Source: Bradyrhizobium sp. 195 (GTDB lineage Bacteria; Pseudomonadota; Alphaproteobacteria; Rhizobiales; Xanthobacteraceae). Taken from it: a stretch of 64,000 nucleotides of DNA. Positions 28,624 through 39,038 of the stretch are shown in pieces. The position numbers were made by a program, and so were the translations under genes. Below the pieces are notes generated by a model. The model was not told the DNA's origin, made no database searches, and saw nothing but the letters and a program-made list of their open reading frames with translations. Position 1 is the first letter of the stretch. Each line of letters opens with the position of its first letter. Where the stretch lies: the NCBI RefSeq assembly GCF_023101665.1, contig NZ_CP082161.1, positions 7,546,501 through 7,610,500 on the forward strand. The letters run 5' to 3'.

Positions 28624-29487
28624 ATGCTCGATCTCGAGCTGCTGCGCAGCTTCGTCTCGGTGGTCGAGGCCGGTGGCTTCACCCGCGCCGGCGAGCGCGT
28701 CCACCGCACGCAGTCGACCGTGAGCCAGCAGATCAAGCGGCTGGAGGAAGACGTCGGCCAGGTGCTGCTGCATCGCGACGGCAAGAACGTGCGCCCGACC
28801 GAGGCCGGCGAGCGGCTGCTGTCCTATGCGCGGCGGCTACTCTCGCTGGCTGAGGAGGCGCGCGACGTGCTGCGCCAGCCTGACGGCGAAGGCGCGATCC
28901 GGCTCGGCATCCCCGAGGATTTCGCGGCGTACCGGCTGACCAAATTGTTGGGCGCGTTCTCGCGCTCGCATCCGGGCCTGCGGCTCGACGTGCGCGCCGA
29001 CCAGAGCAAGCACCTCGCGCGCGATCTCGAGCGCGGCGAGCTCGATCTTGCGCTGTTCAAGCGCGCAGCCGGCGAGAACGGCGCCATCGCGGTGTGGCCG
29101 GAGCGGGTGCACTGGGTCACCAGCAAGAGCCATCCGGTCGACGTTCACGCCGCGTCCGTGCCGCTGATCGGTTTTCCGACCGGCTGCCTCTACCGGGCCG
29201 GCGCCATCCACGCGCTGGAAAGCGTCGGCCGTGCCTGGCACATGGCCTATTCCTCATCGAGCCTTTCCGGCATCCAGGCCGCGGTCGCCGCCGGCATGGG
29301 CTTGAGCATCCTGTCGGAGATGTCGATCCAGTCCGACCACCGCGTGCTGACGGCGAAGGAAGGTTTTGCGCCGATCAACAAGACCGAGGTCGCACTGATG
29401 GCTTCGCCGGATGCGAGCCCGGCAACGCTGCGGCTTGCGGATCGTCTCGCCGAGTTTTGCGATGCGGTGCAGGCCAAGGCGGCTTGA
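28624..29487 (+). CDS. LysR family transcriptional regulator
   Basis: A 287-residue regulator: N-terminal helix-turn-helix (MLDLELLRSFVSVVEAGGFTRAGERVHRTQSTVSQQIKRLEEDVGQVLL) and a C-terminal substrate-binding fold from about residue 90 (IRLGIPEDFAAYRLTKLLGAF). The ATG at 28624 follows GGAGG. It probably controls the divergent EamA transporter-hydrolase pair, the usual LysR arrangement. Confidence 0.93.
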   Translation: MLDLELLRSFVSVVEAGGFTRAGERVHRTQSTVSQQIKRLEEDVGQVLLHRDGKNVRPTEAGERLLSYARRLLSLAEEARDVLRQPDGEGAIRLGIPEDFAAYRLTKLLGAFSRSHPGLRLDVRADQSKHLARDLERGELDLALFKRAAGENGAIAVWPERVHWVTSKSHPVDVHAASVPLIGFPTGCLYRAGAIHALESVGRAWHMAYSSSSLSGIQAAVAAGMGLSILSEMSIQSDHRVLTAKEGFAPINKTEVALMASPDASPATLRLADRLAEFCDAVQAKAA

Positions 29488-29523
29488 AGGCGGCTTGAAT
29501 TCGCGAGGGCTGCCGCCCGCCGC

Positions 29524-29757
29524 TCAATTCGCCGCGGACATCAGCCTGTCGCCGCAGGTATTCGCATAAAACCTGCCGCCGCATTGGCGCTTGATGGCAG
29601 CGCAGCGGGCCGCGGGCGACGCGTTCTGCGGGACCGTGAAGCCGCAGCTGAGACCATCGGCGCTGCGACCGGGTTTGCCGGCGGCAGCCGCGGCACTGGA
29701 GGCGCTGATGCAGACGACGAGCAGGGCCGCCGCGGCGATTTCAATCAGCAGTCTCAT
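29524..29757 (-). CDS. Small secreted Cys-containing protein
   Basis: A 77-residue protein with a clear signal peptide (MRLLIEIAAAALLVVCISASSAAAAA) and a short mature domain with four cysteines (GLSCGF, ARCAAIKRQCGG, ANTCGD). I do not recognise a family. Two intramolecular disulfides in the periplasm would fit. The ATG at 29757 is preceded by GGAACATCTTC, a weak ribosome site. It is convergent with the LysR gene. Confidence 0.6.
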   Translation of the reverse strand: MRLLIEIAAAALLVVCISASSAAAAAGKPGRSADGLSCGFTVPQNASPAARCAAIKRQCGGRFYANTCGDRLMSAAN

Positions 29758-29954
29758 GAAGATGTTCCTCCACACTGATGGCTGAATTGATCCGCAATCT
29801 AGCACCGAATCCCGGTTTCTCCGTGCTCGTCCGGGTTCCCAAAGCGGCCCGTTCCTTGCATAAATTGACGCCAGCGCAGTGCACGGCCGCGCCGGTGACG
29901 ATTCCGGTGCAGGGGCAAGACGCGTAGAGTGAGTAGTGTTCTTTCGACCAGGAA

Positions 29955-32480
29955 GTGACGGCTTTGCAAGATCAATCGTTCCAGCCCAGTTCTCCCGCGC
30001 CGGGGCAGCCCATCGACGAACTCGCGCTGGCTGAGATCAAGAGCGCGATCTTGGCGAAGCTGCGCCTTGCCATCGGCAAGGATGCCGGCATGGCAACCAA
30101 GCACGACTGGTATCAGGCCGCTGCGCTCACGCTGCGCGACCGCATCGTGCATCGCTGGCTCACCGCCGAGAAGCACAGCTACGACGCGGGGCGCAAGCGC
30201 GTCTATTATCTCTCGCTCGAATTCCTGATCGGCCGCCTCTTCAGCGACGCGCTCAACAATATGGGTCTCCTGAAGATCTTCGAAGTCGCGCTCGGCGATC
30301 TCGGCGTCTCGCTGCCGGAGCTGCGCAAATGCGAGCCGGACGCCGCGCTCGGCAATGGCGGCCTGGGGCGCCTTGCCGCCTGCTTCATGGAGAGCATGGC
30401 GACGCTGTCGATCCCCGCGATCGGCTACGGCATCCGCTACGATTACGGCCTGTTCCGCCAGATCATCAATCAGGGCTGGCAGCAGGAATATCCCGACGAA
30501 TGGCTGAGCTTCGGCAATCCCTGGGAATTGCAGCGCCCCGAGGTGATCTACGACATCAATTTCGGCGGCGGCGTCGAGCATGTCGACGACAAGGGCCGCG
30601 ACCGCGCGATCTGGCATCCGGCCGAGACCGTGCAGGCGATCGCCTATGACACGCCGATCGTCGGCTGGCGCGGCCAGCACGTCAACGCGCTCCGCCTGTG
30701 GTCGGCGCGCTCGCCCGATCCGCTGAAGCTCGATGCCTTCAACAAGGGCGACTATGTCAGCGCCAGCGCCGAGCAGTCGCGCGCCGAAGCGATCTGCAAA
30801 TTCCTCTATCCGAACGACGAGAGCCCGGCGGGGCGCGAGCTGCGGCTGCGCCAGGAATATTTCTTCGTTTCAGCCTCGCTTCAGGATCTCATCAAGCGGC
30901 ATCTTGGGTCCGACGGCCAGCTGCGCAGCCTGTCGTCCAAGGTCGCGGTGCAGCTCAACGACACCCATCCGAGCCTCGCCGTCACCGAACTGATGCGCAT
31001 CCTCGTCGACCTCCACAATTTCCGCTGGGACGAGGCCTGGAAGATCACGGTCGCCACGCTCTCCTATACCAACCACACGCTTCTGCCCGAGGCGCTGGAG
31101 ACCTGGCCGGTCGAGCTGTTCGAGCGGCTGTTGCCGCGGCATCTGGAGATCATCTACCGCATCAACGTGCAGCATCTGGCGCTTGCGGAGGCGCGCTGCC
31201 CGGGCGACATCGACTTCCGGGCCTCGGTGTCGCTGATCGACGAGAAGAGCGGGCGCCGCGTGCGCATGGGCCAGCTCGCCTTCGTCGGCTCGCACCGCAT
31301 CAACGGCGTTTCGGGGATGCATTCGGACTTGATGCGCGAGACCGTGTTCCACGACCTCAACCATCTCTATCCCGGCCGCATCACCAACAAGACCAACGGC
31401 ATCACCTTCCGCCGCTGGCTGATGCTGGCCAACCCGAAGCTGACCGATCTGTTGCGCGAGACCTGCGGCGAGGCCGTGCTCGACGATCCGACCCAGCTCT
31501 CACTGATCGAGGCCCGCGCCAGCGACGTCGAATTCCAGAAGAAATTCCGCGCCGTCAAGCTCCACAACAAGACCGCGCTGGCGCGCCTGATCGGCGAGCG
31601 GCTCGGCATCAAGGTCGACCCGACCGCGCTGTTCGATGTGCAGATCAAGCGCATCCACGAATACAAACGCCAGCTCCTCAACGTCATCGAGACGGTCGCG
31701 CTGTATCAGGCGATCAAGGACGACCCCACCGGCAATTGGGTGCCGCGGGTGAAGATCTTCGCCGGCAAGGCGGCGGCGAGCTACAAATACGCCAAGCTGA
31801 TCATCAAGCTGATCAACGACGTCGCGGAAGCCGTCAACAACGATCCCGCGATCAGCGGCAAGCTCAAGGTCGTTTTCCTGCCCGACTACAATGTCAGCCT
31901 GGCCGAGGTGATCATTCCCGCGGCCGACCTCTCCGAGCAGATCTCGACGGCCGGCATGGAAGCCTCCGGCACCGGCAACATGAAGCTGGCGCTCAACGGC
32001 GCCATCACCATCGGCACGCTCGACGGCGCCAATATCGAGATCCGCGACCATGTCGGGGCGGAGAACATCGCGATCTTCGGCATGGAGGCCGGCGACGTGA
32101 TGATCCGCCGCAAGCAGGGACTGGACGCCTCCGACGTCATCCGCAATTCGCCGAAGCTGCAGCGCGCCATCAATGCGATCCGCGCCGGCGAGTTCTCGCC
32201 CGGCGATCCCGGCCGCTTCGAATCCATCGCGCACGCGCTGCGCTATCTCGACCATTACATGGTCAGCGCCGATTTCGATTCCTATTACGAGACACAGCGC
32301 GCGGTCGATGCGCGCTGGCTGGTCTCGCCGGCCTGGACGCGCGCCTCCATCCTCAACGTCGCGCGCATGGCGTGGTTCTCCTCGGACCGCACCATCCGCG
32401 AATACGCCGAGGAGATCTGGAACGTGCCGGTCAATCCGACCACGCCGCAGCTTCCGAACTTGCGCGACGTCGCAGGCTGA
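29955..32480 (+). CDS. glgP: Glycogen/starch/alpha-glucan phosphorylase
   Basis: Phosphorolysis of alpha-1,4-glucan to glucose-1-phosphate in the cytoplasm. The 841-residue length is typical. The pyridoxal-phosphate site is intact: EASGTGNMKLALNGA with Lys677, and the preceding NVSLAEVIIPAADLSEQIS. The N-terminal KRVYYLSLEFLIGR and ALGNGGLGRLAAC signatures are also present. The GTG at 29955 has an AGGA only one base upstream, so a TTG at 29964 (about 10 bases after AGGA) may be the true start. No other glg genes are adjacent. Confidence 0.95.
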   Translation: MTALQDQSFQPSSPAPGQPIDELALAEIKSAILAKLRLAIGKDAGMATKHDWYQAAALTLRDRIVHRWLTAEKHSYDAGRKRVYYLSLEFLIGRLFSDALNNMGLLKIFEVALGDLGVSLPELRKCEPDAALGNGGLGRLAACFMESMATLSIPAIGYGIRYDYGLFRQIINQGWQQEYPDEWLSFGNPWELQRPEVIYDINFGGGVEHVDDKGRDRAIWHPAETVQAIAYDTPIVGWRGQHVNALRLWSARSPDPLKLDAFNKGDYVSASAEQSRAEAICKFLYPNDESPAGRELRLRQEYFFVSASLQDLIKRHLGSDGQLRSLSSKVAVQLNDTHPSLAVTELMRILVDLHNFRWDEAWKITVATLSYTNHTLLPEALETWPVELFERLLPRHLEIIYRINVQHLALAEARCPGDIDFRASVSLIDEKSGRRVRMGQLAFVGSHRINGVSGMHSDLMRETVFHDLNHLYPGRITNKTNGITFRRWLMLANPKLTDLLRETCGEAVLDDPTQLSLIEARASDVEFQKKFRAVKLHNKTALARLIGERLGIKVDPTALFDVQIKRIHEYKRQLLNVIETVALYQAIKDDPTGNWVPRVKIFAGKAAASYKYAKLIIKLINDVAEAVNNDPAISGKLKVVFLPDYNVSLAEVIIPAADLSEQISTAGMEASGTGNMKLALNGAITIGTLDGANIEIRDHVGAENIAIFGMEAGDVMIRRKQGLDASDVIRNSPKLQRAINAIRAGEFSPGDPGRFESIAHALRYLDHYMVSADFDSYYETQRAVDARWLVSPAWTRASILNVARMAWFSSDRTIREYAEEIWNVPVNPTTPQLPNLRDVAG

Positions 32481-32601
32481 TTTTCCGCGGCGTGGAAGCG
32501 GCGTTACCTGCGAGATTATTGCATCTCGCAAGGGTAGTGATGATATGACTATCATCATAATCGCGGCGGCGTCAGGGATACCGATGCCGTCGCCTCAAAC
32601 G

Positions 32602-32720
32602 CCGTCATTGCGAGCGCAGCGAAGCAATCCAGAAATCCATTCGCGGCGACCGGCTGGATTGCTTCGTCGCATCTGCGCAAAATTGCTACGCAATTTTGTC
32701 GCTGAGCTCCTCGCAATGGC
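32602..32720. repeat. Palindromic element with a nested AT-rich hairpin
   Basis: Ends CCGTCATTGC...GCAATGGCGG with the GAAGCAATCCAG arms, as in the element at 26727. A second hairpin, CAAAATTGC-TAC-GCAATTTTG (32678-32698), is nested near the right end and is absent from the other copies in the window. It lies between glgP and the thioesterase gene. Confidence 0.8.
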
Positions 32721-32745
32721 GGTGGAGTCGGCATCGAGGAATACA

Positions 32746-33561
32746 ATGCACGCCAAGCTCCCGCACCCTTTCGACGACGCCACGCGCGTCACCCCCGGTG
32801 ACTCCAACTGGCAGGGGCACACCAGCGACGATTACTGGGCCTTCGTCGGCCCGTTCGGCGGCGTGACCGCCGCAACCATCTTGCGCGCGCTGATCGACCA
32901 TCCGGAACGCGCCGGCGATCCGCTGGCGCTGACCGTCAATTACTGCGCGCCGATCGCCAAGGGCCCGTTCGATCTGGACGTGCGGCTGGTGAAGGCCAAT
33001 CGCTCCAGCCAGCACTGGAGCGTCGAGCTCGGCCAAGGCTGCGGCGAGGTCGCAACGCTCGCCACTGCAGTGTTCGCCGAGCGCCGGCCGTCCTGGGAAC
33101 ACCGGGTCGCGCGATATCCTGAGACCAAGTCGTTCGAACAGACGATGCCGTTCCCGAAGATCACGGCGTCCTGGGCCAACCAGTATGAATTCCGCTTCGT
33201 CGAGGGCGAGATGCGCATCGGCCCGCTGCAGGCCGAGCCCGGCAGCACCTATTCGAAGCTCTGGATCAGCGACCGCACGCCGCGCAAGCTCGACATGCTG
33301 TCGCTGATGTCGATGTCGGACGCCTTTTTCGGCCGCGTCTTCCACGCGAGGCGCGCGCTGGTGCCGTTCGGCACGGTGTCGCTGACGACGTATTTCCACA
33401 CCGACAGCGAGGAGCTCGCAGCGGAAGACATCACGCACGTGCTGGCGACGGCCGATGCCAAGATCTTCCACAAGAGCTACGGCGACCAGAACGCCGAGCT
33501 GTGGTCGCCGAACGGCCGGCTGCTCGCGACGAGCACGCAGATCGCGTATTTCAAGGCCTAG
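32746..33561 (+). CDS. Acyl-CoA thioesterase family protein (double hot-dog)
   Basis: A 271-residue protein with two hot-dog domains: PFGGVTAATILRAL and LALTVNYCAPIAKGPFDLDV in the first half, and a second half from MLSLMSMSDAFFGRVFHA to SPNGRLLATSTQIAYF. The layout resembles acyl-CoA thioesterase II (TesB), which hydrolyses acyl-CoA to free fatty acid and CoA. The catalytic triad was not assigned with certainty. The ATG at 32746 has GAGGA upstream. It stands alone between two palindromic elements. Confidence 0.83.
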   Translation: MHAKLPHPFDDATRVTPGDSNWQGHTSDDYWAFVGPFGGVTAATILRALIDHPERAGDPLALTVNYCAPIAKGPFDLDVRLVKANRSSQHWSVELGQGCGEVATLATAVFAERRPSWEHRVARYPETKSFEQTMPFPKITASWANQYEFRFVEGEMRIGPLQAEPGSTYSKLWISDRTPRKLDMLSLMSMSDAFFGRVFHARRALVPFGTVSLTTYFHTDSEELAAEDITHVLATADAKIFHKSYGDQNAELWSPNGRLLATSTQIAYFKA

Positions 33562-33576
33562 CTGCTTCTACGATCT

Positions 33577-33656
33577 CGTCATTGCGAGCGCAGCGAAGCA
33601 ATCCAGACTGTCTCCGCGGCGGGATTCTGAATTGCTTCGCTACGCTCGCAATGACG
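33577..33656. repeat. Palindromic element (CGTCATTGCGAGCG...CGCTCGCAATGACG)
   Basis: Long arms: CGTCATTGCGAGCGCAGCGA and TCGCTACGCTCGCAATGACG, nearly perfect inverted repeats. It lies between convergent thioesterase and pckA genes, in front of the pckA terminator. Confidence 0.85.
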
Positions 33657-33681
33657 CATGGAGAGATTGTGCCCACAAAAC

Positions 33682-33709
33682 AAAAGGGCGGCCTTGCGGC
33701 CGCCCTCTT
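33682..33709 (-). terminator. Rho-independent terminator of pckA
   Basis: AGGGCGGCC-TTGC-GGCCGCCCT stem (33685-33693 with 33698-33706); on the minus strand it is followed by TTTTGTTTTG. It starts 22 bases after the pckA stop. Nearly the same hairpin sits after coxC at 965-990. Confidence 0.8.
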
Positions 33710-33730
33710 GCATTTCAAGCGATGCGAAAA

Positions 33731-35347
33731 TTACTCCGCCGCCAGCTTCACGTCCGGGGCAGCAGCGCGCACCTCGGCATCGACCTGGGCTTCGAACTTG
33801 GCGAAGTTCTTCTGGAACATGCCGACCAGGGCGCGGGCGGTCTTGTCGAACTCGTCCTTGTCCTTCCAGGTGTTGACCGGGTTGAGGATTTCGCTGGGCA
33901 CGCCGGGCAGCGCGGTCGGGACCGCGAAGCCGAAATATTTGTCGGTGCGGAATTCGACGTTGCGAAGCGAGCCGTCGAGCGCGGCGGTGAGCAGCGCGCG
34001 CGTCACCTTGATCGGCATGCGCGAGCCGACGCCGTATTTGCCGCCGGTCCAACCGGTATTGACCAGCCAGCAATCGACATTGTGCTGGGCAATGAGGTCA
34101 CGCAGCATGTTGCCGTAGACGGATGGGTCGAGCGGCAGGAAGGGCGAGCCGAAGCAGGTCGAGAATTCCGGCTGCGGCTCGTTGCCGAGACCGCGCTCGG
34201 TGCCGGCGACCTTGGCGGTGTAGCCGGACAGGAAGTGATACATCGCCTGCGCCGGCGTGAGCTTGGCGATCGGCGGCAGCACGCCGAAGGCGTCGGCGGC
34301 GAGCATCACCACGTTCTTCGGCTGCGGCGCGCGGCCGGTGCGCGAGGCGTTCGGGATGAAATCGAGCGGATACGCAGAACGCGTGTTCTCGGTCTTGGAG
34401 CCGTCGTCGAAATCCACCACGCGGGTGTCATCGTTGAGCACGCAATTCTCGAGCACCGCGCCGAAGCGCGTCGAAGCCGCGTAGATCTCGGGCTCTGCTT
34501 CCTGCGACAGCTTGATGCACTTGGCATAGCAGCCGCCCTCGAAATTGAAGACGCCGTTCGGGCCCCAGCCATGCTCGTCGTCGCCGATCAGCGTGCGGTT
34601 CGGATCGGCCGACAGCGTGGTCTTGCCGGTGCCGGAGAGGCCAAAGAAGATCGCCGCGTCGCCCTTGGCGCCGACATTGGCCGAGCAGTGCATCGGCATC
34701 ACGCCGCGCTCGGGCAGATAGTAGTTCAGCGTGGTGAAGACCGACTTCTTCATCTCGCCGGCATAATAAGACCCGCCGATCAGGACGATCTTGCGGGCGA
34801 AATCGATCGCGACGACGTTCTCCGAACGGCAGCCATGACGTTTGGGATCGGCGCGGAAGCTCGGCATGTCGATGATGGTGAGATCCGGCACGAAGGTCGA
34901 CAGCTCGATCGCCTCGGGGCGAATCAGCAGCGTGCGGATGAACAGCGAGTGCCAGGCGAGCTCGGTGAAGACGCGCGTCTTGATCCGGTAGGCCGGATCG
35001 GCGCCGCCGTAGAGGTCCTGCGCGAACAGCTTCTTGCCTTCGGCGTGCTTGAGGAAGTCCTGATAAAGCGTCTCGAACTGCTCTGCCGTGATGGACTGGT
35101 TGCCGGCCCACCACATCTTCTTGTCGGTGGAGGCGTCACGCACCGTGAACTTGTCCTTCGGGCTGCGCCCGGTGAATTCGCCGGTGTCTGCGCAGAGTGC
35201 GCCGTCGGCGGACAGCACTGCCTCGCCCGCGGAGAGCGAGTATTGATAGAGTTGCGGCGCACCGAGGTTCCAGTGAACCTGCTTGAGATTCTTTAAGCCG
35301 AATTTGTCGGCGCCGAAGGCACCGTTGCGCACGCCCGTCTCTTGCAC
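33731..35347 (-). CDS. pckA: Phosphoenolpyruvate carboxykinase (ATP)
   Basis: Decarboxylates and phosphorylates oxaloacetate to PEP, the entry to gluconeogenesis from C4-dicarboxylates. The 538-residue protein carries the phosphate loop [17 protein letters not shown] (residues 236-244 core), the GEMKKSVFT metal region and the [13 protein letters not shown] substrate loop. In rhizobia, pckA normally lies near chvI; here it is separated from chvI by two genes and read in the opposite direction. A probable sigma-70 promoter is 97-125 bases upstream. Confidence 0.97.
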   Translation of the reverse strand: MQETGVRNGAFGADKFGLKNLKQVHWNLGAPQLYQYSLSAGEAVLSADGALCADTGEFTGRSPKDKFTVRDASTDKKMWWAGNQSITAEQFETLYQDFLKHAEGKKLFAQDLYGGADPAYRIKTRVFTELAWHSLFIRTLLIRPEAIELSTFVPDLTIIDMPSFRADPKRHGCRSENVVAIDFARKIVLIGGSYYAGEMKKSVFTTLNYYLPERGVMPMHCSANVGAKGDAAIFFGLSGTGKTTLSADPNRTLIGDDEHGWGPNGVFNFEGGCYAKCIKLSQEAEPEIYAASTRFGAVLENCVLNDDTRVVDFDDGSKTENTRSAYPLDFIPNASRTGRAPQPKNVVMLAADAFGVLPPIAKLTPAQAMYHFLSGYTAKVAGTERGLGNEPQPEFSTCFGSPFLPLDPSVYGNMLRDLIAQHNVDCWLVNTGWTGGKYGVGSRMPIKVTRALLTAALDGSLRNVEFRTDKYFGFAVPTALPGVPSEILNPVNTWKDKDEFDKTARALVGMFQKNFAKFEAQVDAEVRAAAPDVKLAAE

Positions 35348-35443
35348 GAAAAAATCCTCCTAGAACCCGCGACATCAGCGGACCAAGTTTGGCGCCGTCG
35401 CGGTCACCGTGATTAATGGGCCATTCGGCCTCGGCTAAACGAC

Positions 35444-35472
35444 CTAATAATCATGAACGCTGGCGTTGCCAA
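35444..35472 (-). promoter_or_regulatory. Candidate pckA promoter
   Basis: On the minus strand: TTGGCA (35472-35467), 17-base spacer, TATTAG (35449-35444), about 97 bases before the pckA start. Good spacing and box match; unverified. Confidence 0.5.
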
Positions 35473-35631
35473 GCTGATCCCTTAGGATTTGGTTTATTCA
35501 AGGACCGCGCCAAACGTCGCGCATGACAGCCCTGAGCAGCTGCATCAAAAAATCACGGATGATCGCGCAACCAAATGCGTGTTCGCGTGTTACTTCCGGT
35601 TATTGCGACGCACAATCCCTGTGGCGTCGTC

Positions 35632-38226
35632 TTATCTTACCTCTCCTTCGCCAATCAGTGCGAACGGCCCCCACATCGCGGGGTAGGCGTTGCGCGGCGA
35701 CGAGGTGTCGTCGACAAACGTCAACATGGCGCGGCGCAAGGCTTCGGCACGACCGATCTTTGGTTCTTTCTTGAGCAGCTCGAAAGTCGACGTCGTCAGG
35801 CGGGTGGCGGCTTCCGAATCCACGGCCCAATGCGAGACCAGGAGCGCACGGGCACCTGCGTAGAAGAACGAACGCGCCAATCCCGACAGCGCCTCGGCGC
35901 CGGGCTTGTCGCCGGCGATGGTATTGCAGGCGGACAGCACCACCCAATCGGCGTTGAGCTTGAGCTGGGCCACCTCGCTCGCGGTCAAAAGACCATCGTC
36001 GAGCTCCGACGGCTGATCGGGAATGGACAACGCAAGCGAGGGCTCACCCAGTCCCTTGACGTCGCCGGCAACGAGCCCATGGGTGGCAAAGTAGATGATG
36101 CCGTATTGAGCAAGCGCTGCACGCTTCAGGGTCGTTTCGCTGGCATCGCGGCCGAGATGGATGTCGGCATCAGAGGCGCCGACGTCCTTCGCCACCGCGT
36201 TCAGCTCGTCGGCGGTATCAGGCAATTGCGGCAGCGCCTGCGCCAGTCGCGCGCGGTCGACGCCGGCGCCGCGCCAGAAATCGGTATAGGCGCTCGTCGC
36301 GATGCTGCGCGCGGCGACCTTGCCGCTTGCCGCGCGACGATCGGCCGGTCCTTCGGCTGCGGGGTTGAAGACGGGATCGCCGAAGCCGGTCATCGGTTTT
36401 ACGCCTTGATCCCTGCGCGCGAAGGCCCGCAACGATTTCAGGCTGATCACCGAGGGCAGCACCGAGACGGCCTGACGCCGGAGCAGCCAGGCGGCCTCGC
36501 GATAGCCCTCGAGCCTGTCCGGGATCGCAGCCTGCGGCGTCTCCGTCACCAGCAGATGAAACGGCAACGCAGTCAGCGCAGCCGATGGCACCACCAGCAG
36601 GTTGCGCTTGTCCTTCGTCAGCGCCTCGACCGGGCCGAGCAGCGCGACATAGAGCTCGTTCGCGAGCGCAAGATCGAACAGCCCCGATTTGCCGGAGGCG
36701 TCACGCGCCTTGCCGACATCCAGCCCCTTGCGGAAGGCCGCCACCTTCCGTGCCATCGCGTCCGCGCCGAGCGGAATCTCCTTCCATTCGACGCCCTCGC
36801 GCGTGATCGCGATGACATAGCTCTGCTTGTCGACGACGGAATAAATCACCATCGCCTCGTCGGCCGACAACAGCGGCTGGATATCCTTCACCGCCAGCGG
36901 CAGCGGGTTGGAGAGCGAGGAATAGTCAGGAAACTCGACGGCGAGAGTCTTCTGCAGTCCGCTGCGCTCGCTCACGATCGCCGCAATCCGCGCGCGGCTG
37001 CGTTGCTCGGTTGCGCGGTCTCGCTGGGCCGATTGCTTCGACACCGCGGCGATGATCGCCTTGTCGAGCGCCTCGGCCTCGGCCGCGAGATCCTGATCCC
37101 GGCGCACCAGCTCGGCGAGCCGGTCGCTGCCGGCGCCAAGCCGCACCGCGAGCTTGTTCACGGCGGAGGCGGCGGAAGATTGCGTGCCGCGCTGGATCGC
37201 GCCGAGCGCGTCATCGAGCGCCTTGTCGCTCGCCAGCAGCGCCTGCTGCCGCGCAGCGAACAGAACCGGCAGCACGACACGCAGCTGCGCGCGATTGCCG
37301 GCAAGCGTTGCCTGCGCGAACGGCAAGGCGTCGGCGGTGCGGCCCGACACCTGCAGGAAATAAGCGAGATTGCTGGTCGAGGTCGCGACATCGGGATGAT
37401 CGGGTCCGAGCGCACGCTCACGGATCGACAGGGCGCGGCGATAGAGCGGCTCGGCCTCTGCATAGCGCTGCTGGTGCTCGTAGAGCCCGGCGAGATTGTT
37501 CAGCGAGCGCGCCACATCGGGATGATCCGGTCCTAGCACCTTTTCGCGGATGGCGAGCGATCGCTTGATCGGCGCCTCGGCATCCACATCGCGGTTGAGG
37601 TCGCGATCGACCTGGCCGATGTTGTTCAGGACGGTGGCGACCGCGGGATGCTCGGGCCCGGCGGCCTTCTGATAGATCGCCAGCGCCCGCTGGAACAGCG
37701 GCTCGGCGTCGGCAAAATGCTCCTGCTTCACATAATGCGTGGCGAGATTGTTGAGGGACTGGCCGACGTCCGGATGCTCGCGCGATAGCGCCTGCTCGCG
37801 AACGGCAAGCGCGCGCTTGAACAGCGGCTCGGCCTCGGTGAAGCGGCTCTGCCGCTGATAGAGCGCGGCAAGATTGTTGAGGAGCGGCGCGATCTCGACG
37901 CTGCCCTGACCGGCCCCCTTCTCCATCAGCGCGATGGCACGCTTGTAGAGCGGCTCGGCCTGATCGTCGTGGCCCTGGTCGGCGTAGATCTGCGCGAGAT
38001 TATTGAGCGCCGCGGCGAGGTCGCGGTTGTTGCTGGTCTTTTCGAGCGAGGCCACCATGGCCTGCGCCAGCGGCAGCGCCTCCGAATATTTGCCCACGCT
38101 CCGGAGCGCAGCGATGCGCGCGCTCTGCGCCGACAGATCGCCCTTCTGAGCAAGACCGGGCACGGCAAACGACGCATTGATCGCGAGCGCCAGACCCGCA
38201 GCCAATGCCAAACGACGACGCGTCAT
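35632..38226 (-). CDS. Secreted TPR-CHAT domain protein (caspase-like peptidase fold)
   Basis: An 864-residue exported protein. A signal peptide (residues 1-26, [15 protein letters not shown]) precedes about seven kinesin-light-chain-type TPR repeats (roughly residues 32-330; pattern [26 protein letters not shown]). A helical linker follows, then a C-terminal CHAT domain from about residue 560 with the caspase-like dyad His716 (IIYFATHGL) and Cys767 (WVVLSACNT). Both catalytic residues are present. CHAT proteins are peptidases of the separase/caspase clan, including gasdermin-activating and Craspase (TPR-CHAT) enzymes; here the signal peptide places it outside the cytoplasm. The TPRs probably recognise a partner. 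Substrate unknown. It ends 62 bases after the hugZ-like gene on the same strand. Confidence 0.88.
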   Translation of the reverse strand: MTRRRLALAAGLALAINASFAVPGLAQKGDLSAQSARIAALRSVGKYSEALPLAQAMVASLEKTSNNRDLAAALNNLAQIYADQGHDDQAEPLYKRAIALMEKGAGQGSVEIAPLLNNLAALYQRQSRFTEAEPLFKRALAVREQALSREHPDVGQSLNNLATHYVKQEHFADAEPLFQRALAIYQKAAGPEHPAVATVLNNIGQVDRDLNRDVDAEAPIKRSLAIREKVLGPDHPDVARSLNNLAGLYEHQQRYAEAEPLYRRALSIRERALGPDHPDVATSTSNLAYFLQVSGRTADALPFAQATLAGNRAQLRVVLPVLFAARQQALLASDKALDDALGAIQRGTQSSAASAVNKLAVRLGAGSDRLAELVRRDQDLAAEAEALDKAIIAAVSKQSAQRDRATEQRSRARIAAIVSERSGLQKTLAVEFPDYSSLSNPLPLAVKDIQPLLSADEAMVIYSVVDKQSYVIAITREGVEWKEIPLGADAMARKVAAFRKGLDVGKARDASGKSGLFDLALANELYVALLGPVEALTKDKRNLLVVPSAALTALPFHLLVTETPQAAIPDRLEGYREAAWLLRRQAVSVLPSVISLKSLRAFARRDQGVKPMTGFGDPVFNPAAEGPADRRAASGKVAARSIATSAYTDFWRGAGVDRARLAQALPQLPDTADELNAVAKDVGASDADIHLGRDASETTLKRAALAQYGIIYFATHGLVAGDVKGLGEPSLALSIPDQPSELDDGLLTASEVAQLKLNADWVVLSACNTIAGDKPGAEALSGLARSFFYAGARALLVSHWAVDSEAATRLTTSTFELLKKEPKIGRAEALRRAMLTFVDDTSSPRNAYPAMWGPFALIGEGEVR

Positions 38227-38288
38227 GAACCCTCTCGCTGCGAGCCTCAGGATCTACCGTCTTGGGTCGCAGCGATGGGTCGCGGCGT

Positions 38289-39038
38289 TCAAATTGTTGC
38301 GTTCTGGTCCACCTTCATGCGCGCTTCGCCAGCGAGACGAACCAGCATCTTGCGCAGCGACGTGCCGTCCGTCACCCGCTCCGGGAAATCCAGCCGAAGC
38401 GCGGTCTGGCCGTCCTGCATGTCGAGACCTTCCGGATCGCAGCCGGTGCAGCGCCAATCGCCTTCGGCCGCGCCCAGCAGCTTTGTCGCATAGAGGCCCA
38501 AGGCCTCGCGATGGTCGGCGTTCATATGCGCGACTGCCCCCTCCTCCGCTGCCAAGAGGTCCTCGGCGCCGGCGAGATCCGTGAGGAACTGCGCGGGCGT
38601 GAGATCGACGATCCGGCCGAAGCCGGCGACCAGATGAGTTCCCGTGAGGCGGATCCGGTAGAAGGAGAAATCCTTAAATGAAACAAAGCCTTCTGCCGAC
38701 GGATGCGCATTGAGATACCGTCGCTGGAGCAGATCCTTCTCGGCATCCGCCTGTTCCGCCCGGCCGGACAGCATGATCCGGGCGCCTTCCAGCGGATCGC
38801 CCGCCGCCCGCTCGTCCAGCATCAGCGAGACCCTGCTATCGGCAAGAACATTGCGGGTATGCACGGCAAGGCCCGAGATCAGCAGGATCGGTGAGCCGTC
38901 GGGATGGCTGGCCAGATTGACCAGGGAACAGTAGGGATCGCCACTGCCGGCCATGAGGGTTGCCAGCGCCCCCTGCCGCGACCGGCGCAGCAGGGATTTG
39001 GCGAGCGTTCCGGGGGCGAAATCAGGGGTCGGTTGCAT
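38289..39038 (-). CDS. HugZ-type / pyridoxamine-5'-phosphate-oxidase-fold protein
   Basis: A 249-residue cytosolic protein with a split-barrel FMN-binding-type domain (GALATLMAGSGDPYCSLVNLASHPDGSPILLISGLAVHTRN) and a C-terminal DUF2470-like domain with the pattern AVAHMNADHREALGLYA. This two-domain layout is that of HugZ heme-degrading proteins and of unassigned relatives; heme use is possible but not shown. The ATG at 39038 (MQPTPDF) is taken as the start. Upstream of the CHAT gene on the same strand, so co-transcription is possible. Confidence 0.83.
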   Translation of the reverse strand: MQPTPDFAPGTLAKSLLRRSRQGALATLMAGSGDPYCSLVNLASHPDGSPILLISGLAVHTRNVLADSRVSLMLDERAAGDPLEGARIMLSGRAEQADAEKDLLQRRYLNAHPSAEGFVSFKDFSFYRIRLTGTHLVAGFGRIVDLTPAQFLTDLAGAEDLLAAEEGAVAHMNADHREALGLYATKLLGAAEGDWRCTGCDPEGLDMQDGQTALRLDFPERVTDGTSLRKMLVRLAGEARMKVDQNATI

